Part shown: in pieces, positions 46,801 to 58,057 of the stretch
Numbering within the stretch: the stretch's first letter is position 1
How the letters are laid out: every line of letters starts with the position of its first letter
Assembly: GCA_035772735.1 (NCBI GenBank)
Contig: JASDFA010000003.1
Coordinates: forward strand, 64,972,501-65,036,500
Length of the DNA stretch: 64,000 bases
Reading direction: 5' to 3'
From: Datura wrightii
Taxonomy: Eukaryota; Streptophyta; Magnoliopsida; Solanales; Solanaceae
The notes under the pieces: generated by a model
Told to the model about the DNA's origin: nothing
The model's database searches: none
The model's input: only the letters and a program-made list of their open reading frames with translations
Program-made: the position numbers and the translations under genes

Positions 46801-48287
46801 AAGAATTGTCCTCCCAGTTGTGACATAATAACTTTCAATTAGAAGTGGGAGAACACCAATATAATGGTTAAGAGAAGTAAGTTAAAAGAGGAATTTGCAT
46901 AACAAAATGAGCTTTATCTAGATGCATAAACAAGTCATAAAGTTGTTGCTAATAAGCTTGATCTTGTAAGTCAGAAGTAGGTGAAAGCTTAGAATGGAAT
47001 ACAAATAAGAGCTTAAATGTTTATGATTCTTATGACATCTAACTTATGAAAACGTTTAGCATAGAAATAACTTGAAAGAAAGCGTCATAAGGATTGTGCA
47101 TCAGCACCAAATGGTTAGGAATAAAGAACCCAGAAGACTAAAGTTAGAATACTGGAATTATGTTAAGCAATGAGAAGTAAGTACTATAGGAATATAGATT
47201 ACCACGCAGATGTTTGCCTAGTATATTAAAAATACGAGTCTATGGAAGGAGTGAACAATAGGCCTATGAATTTCGTAAAGTGATGAAAGTGTTGCCATTG
47301 AATTACTAAGAGGAAATGGATGGGTTTTATAAGGTTTTAGTTCCCTTAATTCAAGAAAAAACTCTCAGTTCGTAGTCAGGATTCTAAATTCCTCCGGTTA
47401 AAGTTTAACTACCTAAACAATTCATAACCAGATGATTTATCCAAAGAATCTAATGGAGAATTTACATGGAATATTGTTCGACAAACTACCATACTAAGTG
47501 ATGAAATAATTTTACATAAAGTCAATATGAATAGGAAAATAGATTTCCAATAGATTAGTTTGAACATCGAAAAGGCCCGGTATTTGGCATGATTTAATGA
47601 GTTGGATGAAAGAAGGACTTATATAAGAATAGAGTTGAAAACCTAAAGGGTAACAAAGCTTGTCCAATTCTTGTTTGTAAGGACTACTATGAGATACTCT
47701 GATAAGGTGATTCCTCTAAAATTATGTTAAGAGGGGAAAAGTTTGAAGGTTTAGAACCGAAATGACAACATTGATAGTAATGTCTTAAGGATCGGCGTTG
47801 TAAATATGGAAAGGTAAGGAAGAAGTAAAGAAGTTATAGTGATGATACTGTTATTTTGATAAGTCGATAGTACTCACAACGGAAGCAGGACCATTTGGAA
47901 GTACAAGCAGCATGATAACATTTTATGAGTGATGTATCGTTCATATCTATGTATCTCCTAATGTATTTCCCCTCATCATGTGACTATTATTCTGACCATG
48001 TTAAGGTCTTGAAACTCATGATGCCATGTAAATAGCAATATAAGTTCATGAAACACTTAGTTGTTGCATCTATTGTTATTGAAGTTTACTATACTTTCTT
48101 GTCACGATCTCTATGTCTTTCACATAACTATGTCTAATGCCCAAATGGTAGTTATACTTCACCAAAGATGTTTATGACTAGGAATTCCACACTGTTCCAA
48201 AAGTAGCTAAAAGATCAAGAATCTCAAATAATGGAATTACTCACATGAATGATCACTTCTTGATAAGATTAAGATAATGAAATGACT
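43819..48287 (+). pseudogene. Element F internal region, decayed gag-pol
   Basis: No frame stays open beyond about 70 codons. Recognisable remnants are the leader (43819-43960, like E), the RT end near 45710-45810 ('LGLAGYY' followed by a decayed 'RRFVEGFS' block), and the RNase H start near 46340-46430 (matching the 'YVIYCDAS' and 'CVLMQ' region of E with gaps). A hAT MITE lies at 45897-46308 between these two. The remainder is AT-rich text with no domain I can name. The tail before 48288 resembles the 'attcaaggatgaatgttctt' stretch seen before other 3' LTRs. Confidence 0.6.
45889..46316. mobile_element. hAT-type MITE with 8-bp target duplication
   Basis: Element proper 45897-46308 (412 bp), flanked by GTTTGCAC at 45889-45896 and 46309-46316. 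Terminal inverted repeats TGGAGGTGGCAAA and (reverse of the right end) TATAGGTGGCAAA fit the hAT consensus ending in GGTGGCAAA. Inside are the 'gggcgggt'/'gacccgc' type repeats common in plant hAT MITEs. No transposase, so it was mobilised by an unlinked autonomous copy. Confidence 0.88.
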
Positions 48288-50230
48288 TGTAATACTCTGT
48301 AAATTCGGGTTAGATTTGAACTTATTAAATTCATGTGGTTAGACCCGAACCATGATAGATTTTTTTGGGGTAAACTAATGTTAAAATTTGTATTTGAATG
48401 CACACTAAGTGTACAAATATTTGAGTTAAAAAGATTTAAAGGGAATCTAAGTTTGACTTTAAATGTCAATAGAAATTCATGAAATTAGTAGGATAGCTTT
48501 TAGGATCTGACTCCAAATGAGTATAATCACAAATCAATAATGAATATGCAAAAATCTAAAACATAAAAGTTGTAGTCCTTTGAAATACCTTTACGTCCAT
48601 ATAAGTTCAATTGAAACGGAGTTTTGTACACCTAGTTATGGTAATTTTACAAATATATATAAAAATAAAAGTTCTGATTTGCGTAGGATTTGATTTTAAA
48701 GCTCAAGACTTTATGATAACCTATAAATATATATAAAACATGTCTTGTATAATGGTTTTCAACTAGAATCTTCTCTCCAATTTCTAACATGAGTTTTTAC
48801 ACTAATACCTATGTCAATTACATCAATTAACTCTAGATTAACAAAAAATAATTATTGTATATTGTTAGATTATGAAAAATTCATTTAACACCAATTGAAT
48901 GAAGCTTTGGGATTTCTACGAAAAGGTAAGCCCTTCACATAGTAATGGATTATGTGGAGTTTTATTATATTTTTAAATATTTAATTGTCTTTATAAACAT
49001 GAAATATGAATGATTTAGATGCACTTCATTTAGTGGCAAAACCCTAGAATTTTTCTGTATATTTTTCCTCCAACCATCCATACATAATTGGCGTTTTTTG
49101 CTAAGTTAACCATTAGATCTAGCTCAAATTTTAACTAAGTACTCATGACATATAGATATTAAATTTCAACAATGGAGATCAGATCTAAAGGTTTGTAGAA
49201 TTGTTCTTTAGGAATAGAACAGTAGCTACGAATTTGATGTTCACCTATAGATTAGTGATTGTACAAACATTAATTGGAGAAGAATTGTTTTAGGAATCTT
49301 CAAGAGAGCTATGATTGAATATTGGAAATCCTGATTAGGAGAATTTTTAGTGGATTTGAGTTATGTCTGCTTTTCAAGCATGTCTATTTTTAAAATCTTC
49401 TCTCGAAGCGTGTATGTGTTCTACGTATATTGCTTTTAGAACATACTTTTGACTGTCAACGTGCTTAGAACTAGGGCTTTCTGCCCATGAGGGACAAATT
49501 CACATCGAGCCCTTATATCTTTATTTTATATTATGAACTATCTATATGTGCATGATTTGCTCTACAACTGGGATTATTGAAGTTGATCTTTAAAGTGTCA
49601 ATATTTAAAAATGTGTTGCTCTATGAATGAGCCTTTGAATTTAGAAATTTTTACATAAGATTATCGATGTATTTTTCTCCATGAATGAGATATGTTGGAT
49701 TTGATTTATAAAGTTTCTAGATGGCTCGCACCCATGCTGAGCAAAGGCATTTCTCCAACATTATTGTACAAATAAGATTCAACATTGGGAAATAAAATTT
49801 CATGTGGGTTCTATTATGTGTGGTAGGATTATTCAAATGAAGAAAATATCATTAAAAGTACATATTAATACAATATTCTCCACACTATATACATTTATTG
49901 GGAACAAATTTATTCAATTACATTCTTGAGCGAGATTATTCGGTCCAAACTTATATATGAGCTATGTTATAATTGTATGAAACCTTGATTTAGCAGTTGC
50001 AGTTGACAACGCGTATTTCAGTTGGACATCCACTGAAAAACAAAGGTAATCGTTATAATTAGAGTGCTACTATATGTAGTGAGCAAGCAAAAGTTAGGAA
50101 AGCTTGCAAATTAACTAACTTTAGCAATTACTTTTTATAGGTTTAGTATAATAGTGAAACTAATTCTACAGAAATCCATACTACCTCACAAAAAGCAAGT
50201 CATTCTAGACATTTCCAGGAGTTCTCATGG
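48288..50230 (+). repeat. Element F 3' LTR, interrupted by G
   Basis: Starts TGTAATACTCTGTAAATTC, similar to the starts of LTRs C and E. About 1.94 kb is visible before G begins at 50231; the rest would lie beyond G and H, outside the window. AT-rich, no ORF of interest. Confidence 0.6.
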
Positions 50231-52708
50231 TGGTACACCCCGAAACTTTCTTAGACTGGACTTAGATACTTTAAGAAAATGCAGAAGGAAAACCAGAAAA
50301 GTTTGCCTCAGATGACTCAACAAAATAGGCCGTGGTTAGCACCAACGAACCGTTGTATGAGCCATTAATGCTCAATCGACCCCTCCCTCTAAGAAACAAT
50401 AGGCAGAAGAGACGGCCTGTGGAAGCTTCCAACGAGCCATTGTTCGCACTCATTGTCATAAGCATCATTCATTTCTTTCTTCCCGTTAACCACGATGACT
50501 GAAACGACGCGAAAAATCAACCAAAATGGGAGGACAGAACGGACCATTGAATAGTCCAACGGGCCGTTGTATCTTCCATTGTTTGGAGGCCTAGTTTCCC
50601 CACCCATTTCAACGAGAGGTACCGATGACCCCTTGGTACTTCCAACGAGTCGTTGTAACCTCCCGTGGTCTTAGTCCATTAAGTCCAGCCTCGGAGATCC
50701 AATCCAACGAGGGCTTACAACGGACCGTTGTTTGAATCAACGGCCCGTTCTAAGGCTCGTTGTTCGACATCGGGCAGTTTTCCGTTCTTTTTGTTGGGGA
50801 TATTTTAGTACTCTTTCAACTCTTTAGTCTTGAAACCCCATCATTTTGGGTTCGTACATAAGGGAATTAAAGGGGTTAGAGTGACCCTTTCCATTCATTC
50901 CTCTCAACTCCCTCAAGAACAGAACGTAAGGACTTCTCTGAAAGCTTAGAGCAGGAGAAAGGGTTGGATATTCTTCTCAGTTTTTCTCAGGGATTCTCAC
51001 CAGAGTTTCTTTTACAGGTATGTGGAAATTCAGCAAGGAGATTGTTCCCCCATTGCGTCCCCTAAAACCCTCTCTCGGTTCACTATCAGTTCTAGACCTG
51101 AGGTTACGAATTTGAAGATATTGTCATTGTTCTTGGATTATTTCATGTGGAATACTATCCTATGTTAATTTTAGCTAATTTCCTCTAGTTTGTAACTAAA
51201 ATGATGCTTGTTCCATCAAATTAGAAAGTCAGACCTAACTTTTGAAAAGTCAGAAACTAGAATTCTATTTAAGCTTTGAATTCTTGAGAATTTGTTTGCA
51301 TCTGTCAGAGTTAGGAGCTTCTATGATGATTGTATGTGTTAAAAACTCAGTTACATGTATGTTATTTAGATTTAGTCAGAAAGTCTGTATACTTTGTATT
51401 ACTCAGAATTGTCGGTCCAGCCACAATCAGATTTTAGCAAACCGCCGGGTTAACCAGAATAATGTCAGTTGATAAGTTTGACTATAGAATTCTCGAGGTT
51501 CCAGTATTACTTCCTTGATATCAGAATCAGAATTCAATTATTGGTCCACTAGGCAGTTATGAAATTTCAGATATATAGCTCTGACTTGCCCCTGGACCCT
51601 AGTTCAGATTTTAATTGTTCTTAGATGGTTACGACGCATCTAGATAACCAGCTCTGACAAATCTAGAACCCAGTTTCAGAATCTGGTCTGATAAGACTCT
51701 CAGGGTACTTGTAGTTATATGTCCCTGACTAGTCTTGGACCCCAGTTTCGAGTTATCAATCTAGCAGTTCAGTATAGGTTTTCTAGTGGGAGTAGGACTT
51801 AGCACCGAGCAGACCGGGGTTCCAACTCACCTAGGTTCCCAAAACTACGTTGCTAGCATAGGTTACAGTTACATATTATTGGCCTGAATGGCCCCAGACT
51901 TTTGTGATCACCCAGTTCATGCCTTTATACTCTAGCAAGGTATATTGGGTCCTACCGATGGGGTGTATACATCGAACTCTACATCAAGCTCACGTGGTTA
52001 TATGTCGGTTACAGACTCTCCCACTAGTCAGTTTAGCTCATTCTCAGAATTCTCAGTTCAGTCCAATTCAGATCAGTTTAGTACAGTATCTCAAACTCAG
52101 TATTTCAGACTTAGGACATGTTTATGACCATCAGGAAGGGTCATTTTTTACCATATTAGTTATATTCCAGTTATATCAGTTTTAAATATTTTCACTTGGT
52201 CATTTCATGTAATTTCAATTCAGTTACTAGTACTTTCATGTTATTTATGTTTCTCTCTCTTACTCAGTACATTCAAAGTACTAACGCATACTTTATGTAG
52301 TATCATTTCATGATACAGCCGCAGGCTTTAAGACCCAGCACCATTAGCCAATTACGTTCGGGTCTCCCTATCAGCAGCAACAGTGTGAGTCATCACATTC
52401 CGAGGGCACATTTTATTCATTTCAGTTTTCTTTATTGTTTTCAACTAGACTTAGAGTTAGCTGGGGGCCTGTCCCAGCAACTCCTCAGTTAGATGGCTTT
52501 CAGACAAGACTTGATTTCAAACTTTCAACTATTTAGAATCTCTATGTTCAGTCTTTAGTTTTTCGTTAATGATTTTATGTATTATTTCAAATTTCCTTTG
52601 TGCATGTTTACTCAAAATACCAGCGCATGATAGACCAGGGGTTGACTTGGGGTCACTCGTGACTTCAAGTACCGTGTTACATCCAGGGTGTAGGCTCGGG
52701 GTGTGACA
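50231..52708 (+). repeat. Element G 5' LTR
   Basis: 2478 bp from TGGTACACCCCG to GGGGTGTGACA. The word cluster at 50330-50770 includes two perfect 13-nt palindromes, CAACGGGCCGTTG (50557-50569) and CAACGGACCGTTG (50718-50730). The stem-loop at 52300-52316 has arms GTATCAT and ATGATAC; the second stem-loop of the pair is lost. Confidence 0.88.
50330..50770 (+). repeat. Palindromic word cluster in U3 of element G
   Basis: About ten variants of CAACGGNCCGTTG, CCAACGAGCC and similar, on both strands, at the same relative LTR position as the clusters in A, B, E, H and I. Confidence 0.7.
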
Positions 52709-52724
52709 AACTTGATATCAGATC
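52709..52724 (+). other. Element G primer-binding site
   Basis: AACTTGATATCAGATC, two changes from the initiator Met-tRNA complement. Confidence 0.8.
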
Positions 52725-52928
52725 CCTAGGTTTAGAGTATCCTCGGAAAGTCTGAAAGCCACATCGAGTAGAGTCCTTTTCATGAGTGTGAAGTGCGCCA
52801 CACTTATGACGAGGAGGTTGTAAGATGTTACTAGGAAAACTCTCTTTTGTTCATACTCCTTATCGTGCGTTAAAGTTCAATTCCAGAAATGTTTTACTAA
52901 CTTCTGCTCTATTTTATTTCAGTGAACC

Positions 52929-54063
52929 ATGCCTCCCAGACGCGGTAATGGAAGAAGGGTCGGTAACTCCAACAGACTTGTCCCACCAACCCCAGCATCT
53001 TCTCAAGATGATTCAGTTTCAACTGTAGAGTTTAGAGTGGCAATACAGTTACTGGCCCAGACCGTGACCAATCAGGTGAATCTGCAGGTCATGCCGGTGA
53101 ACACGAACGGGTCTACAGCAGCTGCGAGGGTGTGGGACTTCACCCGCATGAACCCTCCATCTTTTCAGGGATCTAAAGCGGGGGAGGACCCTTAAGAGTT
53201 TGTAGATGAAGTCAGGAAGATGACCCATATTATGGGTGTCAGCTCCTCCGAGAGTGTTGACCAGGCTGCCTACCAGCTTAAAGGGGTAGCCCAGGTTTGG
53301 TATGAGCAGTGGAAGGAGGGACGGCCAACGAGAGCAGGACTAGTGGAGTGGGAAGAGTTCCACACGGCTTTCTTGGATAGGTTTTTCCCTCGGGAGCTGA
53401 GGGAGGCGAAGATGGCAGAGTTTATTAACTTGCGATAGGGCAACAGGATAGTGGAGGAGTATGCTCTGGAGTTTACCAAGCTATCATAGTATGCTCCAGA
53501 AATGATAGCCGAGCCAATGGCTCGCATGCTGAAGTTCGTTAATGGAGCATCTAATCTGGTCCTCAAGGAGTGCAGGATGCTGATCAAGGACATGGACCTT
53601 TCTAGCCTGATTGTTTATGCCCAATAAATTGAGGCTGAAAAGTTGAAGGATATGGAGAGAAAGAACAAGCAGGAAAGAACTGGCCATTCACATTTCGGCC
53701 ATCAGAGATCTAGCGGTGGTAACCGCTCACAGCAGGATCAACAGAGAGCCCCAGCACCTAGCAGCCAACGTCCCAACCTTTTGGTCCCGCCAGGATCAGA
53801 GGGGTGGGTCATCTAGTACTCAGTCTCAGTCTCAGGCTCAGGCTCACAATATAGGGAACAGGTATCCAATTTGCCCCAAGTGCGGCAAGAATCATCCTAG
53901 AGAGTGTCTACAGGGCAGGGATGGTTGTTTTGGCTGTGGACAGCTCGGGCATCGAATTAAAGAATGTCCATCAGCAGGACAGGGAAGATCACAATCCACT
54001 ACCTCAGTAGCTCCAGTACGCCGACCAGCTCAGCAGGCCAACGCATCAGGTACAGATGGCGAT
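52929..54063 (+). pseudogene. Element G gag remnant
   Basis: Start 52929, 'MPPRRGNGRRVGNSN'. The frame is kept over the gag core ('WEEFHTAFLDRFFPRELR', 'EEYALEFTKLS') but carries stops at 53193, 53436, about 53487 and about 53625. At three of these element A has a Gln codon (CAA or CAG), so each is one C-to-T change. The zinc region (53870-53970) is well preserved, with 'CPKCGKNHPRECLQGRDG' and 'CFGCGQLGHRIKEC', but in a different frame, so at least one indel lies between. Confidence 0.87.
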
Positions 54064-55186
54064 TAGCGCCAGAATCATTTCTATGCTCTATCTTCTCGTT
54101 AGGATCAGGAAAGCTCACCTGATGTAGTTACTGGTATATTACGTCTCTTCCATCTAGACGTGTATGCCCTCCTAGATCCAGGAGACAATCTTTCATTTGT
54201 AGCTCCCTACATTACAGTATAGTGCAATGTCAATCCAGAATCCCTCTCAAAACCATTCTCAGTCTCCACCCCCGTTGGCGAGTCAGTTAGAGCTAGTCGG
54301 GTGTATAGAAACTGCCTAGCCTCTTTACTGAATAAAGTCATTCCAGCTGATCTTGTAGAGCTAGACATGGTCGACTTCGACCTTATTCCCGGCATGGATT
54401 GGTTACACTCCTGCTATGCCTTATTTGTTTGGAGAACTAGAGTTGTCAAGTTCCAGTTTCCAAATGAGCCAGTGTTAGAATGGTCGGCAGCAGCTCAGCG
54501 CCTAAGGGTAGGTTTATTTCCTACCTTAAGTCCCAGAAACTCATTTCCAAAGGATGTCTATATCATCTGGTTCGGGTCAAGGATTCCAACTCTGAGACTC
54601 CATCCATTCAGCCAGTTCCAGTTGTCAGCGAGTTCTCAGATGTATTTCCTGAAGATTTTCCCGGAGTTCCCCCTGGATAGTAAATAGACTTCGGAATAGA
54701 CCTCCTCCCAGATGCTCAGCCCATCTCCATCCCTCCTTATAGAATGGCTCCAGTTGAGCTTAAGGAGTTGAAGGAGACGCTAAGATATCTTCTTGCCAAG
54801 GGTTTTATCAAACTCAGCATCTCTCCCTAGGGTGCTCCAGTTCTATTCTTGCGAAAGAACGAAGGTACCCTTAGAATGTGCATAGATTACCATCAGCTGA
54901 ACAAAGTCACAGTCAAGAACAGATATCCCCTACCTAGAATTGATGACCTGTTCGACCAACTTTAGGGAGCCAATTGTTTCTCCAAGATCGATCTCAAGTC
55001 AGGATACCACCAGTTAAGGGTCAGAGAGTATGACATACCGAAAATAGCATTCAGAACTCGGTATGGTCACTACGAGTTTGTTGTGATGTCCATTGGATTC
55101 ACAAACGCCCCTGCAGCCTTATGGACCTAATGAACAGAGTCTTCAAGCAGTATCTGGATATGTTCGTCATTGTATTTATAGATGAA
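54064..55186 (+). pseudogene. Element G protease and partial RT
   Basis: The protease has 'ALLDPGDNLSFVAPY', where the usual DPGA motif has Asp for Ala, and later 'FDLIPGMDWL'. RT starts near 54600 with 'FPEDFPGVPP', then 'PYRMAPVELKELKE', 'NRYPLPRIDDLFDQL' and 'YGHYEFVVMS'. It breaks off at 55186 within the codons of the FIDD catalytic box, where element H begins. Several stops (for example TAG in place of Gln in 'DQL*GA'). Confidence 0.85.
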
Positions 55187-56077
55187 TGCTCGACTCCAAA
55201 GCTACACGCAAGTGCACGTGGTCGTACAAGTAGTAAAGTGGATTTATTTCAAGCCAAGTATCGATCCCACAGGGACTGAACTACGGTATTAATTAACTTA
55301 AGTGTCAGTGAACGGTATCTCTATGAATGCAGACAACCAAATAAATAGTGTTTTATGAGTTAAGATCACTAAGTAATAAGAATCTAAGTCTAAATTATAA
55401 TTTGAGTCTGAAAAATAGCAGTGAACAAGCTGAAGTTAAGACAGGCATGCAGGGATGTACTTTATTAATTCAATTCAGCTAATCTTCTCTTCGGTTGCTA
55501 TTCAGGAATTAATTGCCTATGGATTGGATCTTTCGACTCCTATCCAATTAAAGAATCATGAAACCTTATTCTACATTTCTGTGATATAAGAATCTCATGC
55601 TCTAGCCATACATAACCGATTCCATAATTGACTAATAAGACTTTCAGATATATTTCTATTCTAAATGTAAATTAATTCTCAATTTTCTCAACTAAGAAAA
55701 GATCATATCCTACCAATTCACATATGTCCAATTTCTTTCCTTTTCAAAATCAAAATTGGATTTCTAAGATATACATTAACATTGGCCAAATATTAATGCA
55801 GTAAAAATAAGAATTGATCGAACAACCATTGAAGAAAAGATGAAAACTGAAATGATCGATAATTACATTCCTCTACAATTATCCTTAACCTCAACGAGAA
55901 GTGAATTAGCCACTCCTTTGTGAAGTAAACATCTTCAAATAAGTAGAATTCATACAAGCAATTGAAATTAAAGAGAAAAAGGAAAAGAATAACCCTAGAA
56001 TTTTCGTCCTCTCAACTGCCTGTAACCCACGTTCTTGCTCCACCAAGTCAGAATGTTTAAAATAAAACCTAAGTGTG

Positions 56078-56086
56078 CTATTTATA
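56078..56086 (-). promoter_or_regulatory. TATA box in element H LTR
   Basis: Minus-strand TATAAATAG directly downstream of the word cluster. Confidence 0.65.
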
Positions 56087-56104
56087 CTATTGAGAATTTT
56101 TCCC

Positions 56105-56450
56105 AGAATAACAAGCAACGTGGCACAGAGTGTATCACAGAGCATTCCCTCCGTGCCACGGGACTATCGTGGAACCCCGCTGGAAGTTGGATCCCAGGTA
56201 ACTGCACCTCACCGTGGCACGGCTTGTATAGCGGAGCCTTGCCTTCGTGCCACGGTGCTATCGTGCACCTTCATTGGAACTTGAGGTTCCAGTTAATCAC
56301 ACTCAACGTGACACGGAGTGCATCGCGGAGCACTGCCTCCGTGCCACGGAGGTAACGCGAACATCCACTGGAATTTTACATAAATAATTCATCCGAGGAA
56401 GAATGCCTCCGCGATGGTAGCGTGACACGGCTCCATCGCGGAGCCCTTAT
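56105..56450 (-). repeat. Palindromic word cluster in U3 of element H
   Basis: Perfect 17-nt palindrome CCTCCGTGCCACGGAGG at 56336-56352 plus five or more variants; the composite CCTCCGCGATGG ... CGTGACACGG at 56405-56430 is shared with LTR E. Confidence 0.75.
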
Positions 56451-56689
56451 TTTTGCCACTTTCCCTTGTCAACTTCCACTTCTTGCTTCCAAGTCCATTC
56501 CCACACTTCACCAACATATGTATTAGCTTCCAAAATTTCCTTTTAGCTGCAAAACAACACTAATAATGTTGGTTAGTATAAATTCACATTTATCAAATAA
56601 TCACATGAGAATATACACATAATAATAGATAAACAAGTCGAAATGAAGCATTTGAGTATCACTTGGGCATGCAATTCTGCCCAAGATCA

Positions 56690-56708
56690 CTTACCCCACA
56701 CTTAGAAC
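56690..56708 (-). other. Element H polypurine tract
   Basis: Minus strand reads CTAAGTGTGGGG then TAAG directly before the LTR start TGATC. AAGTGTGGGG-type tracts are usual in Athila elements (family knowledge). Confidence 0.7.
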
Positions 56709-57454
56709 CTTGTTCGTCCTTGAACAGTACTTTCACATCTCATGCAATTGAAACCCACGCATAACTAATTTGGCTCGACCATTCAAGCTACGGCTATACA
56801 GATTATTTAGGATAGCAAATCATCAAGAAGACATGCATGGTATCATCAATACAATGAAGTACACCACATTAAGACCTCCTAACCTCAAGAATCGATTCTC
56901 GATCTTGGAAAACTCATGCAAATCAACTGATCAAGACATCTGACACGAAATTTTATCTCTCTTCAAGCATGTTCCCTCACAACATAAGAGAATTACCGCA
57001 TTTGCCATCATAAGATTTCCAAAGCACCACGTGTAGGGGTATACAATTACAATTTCGCTCGCTCTCCCAGAGAATTCGCATGCATCATGTCATGAACCAT
57101 AAGCTTGCCTCTAGTGTTTTACTCCACTAATATAAGGACGTGTGATGTAAGATCACGTAGGACTTAATGGGTTGTAATGTAAGCTGAGGAACTAGTCAAT
57201 ACTGGGCTAACCAATAATAGCAACTAGCTTCCCTAAGCGCTTTTCAATACATCCCACCTTTAGTACGGGCATTGCTTCTTCCTCCATCCTCTCATTCTTG
57301 AATTTTTTTCTTTGTTTTTGTTCCCATTTCTTTAAGCACACTCGACTTACTAGCAAAGAGTAGTTATGCATCTTTATTTTTTGCTCATTCATGGATTCTC
57401 TTACTCTTCACTATTAATTAATCAATTTCAATGAGTGCACCTTTGACCTTTTCT
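56709..57454 (-). other. Element H spacer between env-position ORF and 3' LTR
   Basis: No ORF with a recognisable domain. AT-rich, apparently 3' untranslated sequence. Confidence 0.5.
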
Positions 57455-58057
57455 TTAGTTTTCACAACTTTTGCTTTCCTTCCGGTTCACCTGAGAGTAG
57501 GGCAATGTCTGGTGGTAGCCTCTCTCCTTGTGCCTGCTCCACCTGGCTGTCAATCGAGCTCCACACAAGGTGCATATGATGTCCGCATAGGGTGGAGTGA
57601 TGTTCAGCTGATGGAGGACATGAGCGTCTGTGTCCCGCGCCCCCAGGATTTCATTCAAGTGGTGGGGCTCAAATGTGACTACCTGTCCTCTGATTTTTAT
57701 GGTGTGGCTGCGTAAGGTCGGGTTCCAATTGGCATAGAACTCCCGGATAAGATGGAGATTGCACTCCCTGGGTTCTTCGAAAATAAAGTTAAGCCCAGCG
57801 GTGTCAATCCTGTGTACAATCCGTGGGAATTCCTGTGCCAGTGGTTCCCGTGCTATCTGCTCTTCCCGGAAGTATTTGGTTTCCTTATGTTTGGCATACC
57901 ACTCCTTCCCCTCATCACTCACCCATCTGGTTCCGTATTGTCGTCATTGACCTCTAGGAACCGCTGGTGCTACTGGAACTGCTGTTCCCAATCTTACCCT
58001 CTTTCTGCTGGCGCCCGATGTGGATGTGCCCTTACCCTTATCTTGTCGGCCCAACAT
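57455..58057 (-). pseudogene. Element H env-position ORF (plant transposon-protein-like)
   Basis: The start at 58057 gives 'MLGRQDKGKGTSTSGASRKR', then one TGA stop, then 155 codons open from 57922 to 57455. The readable part ('IVHRIDTAGLNFIFEEPREC', 'IREFYANWNPTLRSHTIKI') resembles the plant transposon-protein domain that Athila elements carry downstream of pol, where other retroelements carry an envelope gene. No signal peptide or membrane segment is visible in this piece, so an envelope role is not supported here. It lies between two purine tracts of the same type. Confidence 0.65.

Larger units (their letters stand above)
8562..50230 (+). mobile_element. Element F: oldest layer, heavily decayed Ty3/gypsy element (discontinuous)
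   Basis: Pieces: LTR part 8562-8814, then 43495-43802, with element A inserted between; primer-site remnant at 43803; internal region 43803-48287; 3' LTR start 48288-50230, cut by element G. The LTR piece matches the end of solo LTR C (26680-27202): shared blocks 'cagccttacataccagtac', 'ttggtatgctctt' and 'actctttagaggttttgtgga'. Joining 8814 to 43495 restores continuous homology to C, which proves the insertion of A. The start of the internal region matches the first 150 bp downstream of the LTR in E, so F and E are related. The left end is truncated at about 8562. Confidence 0.75.
50231..55186 (+). mobile_element. Element G: chromodomain-type Ty3/gypsy element, cut by H
   Basis: LTR 50231-52708, primer site, gag, protease and RT up to the catalytic box, where Athila-type element H begins. 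It is a relative of A and I (gag start, protease and RT nearly parallel). The rest of pol and the 3' LTR must lie right of the window if H is a simple insertion. Confidence 0.88.
55187..56689 (-). repeat. Element H 3' LTR
   Basis: 1503 bp on the minus strand, from TGATCTTGGGC (56689) to GTCGAGCA (55187). TATA box at 56086-56078 (minus strand TATAAATAG), with the palindromic word cluster directly upstream (56450-56105). Confidence 0.82.

Noticed and set aside
43803..48287. Endogenous pararetrovirus or other integrated virus
   Set aside because: The few readable motifs are Ty3/gypsy RT and RNase H next to an LTR end and primer site; no movement-protein or coat motif seen.
57455..58057. Envelope glycoprotein in element H
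   Set aside because: The position fits, but no signal peptide, membrane helix or glycoprotein pattern is visible; it looks like the plant transposon-protein domain instead.
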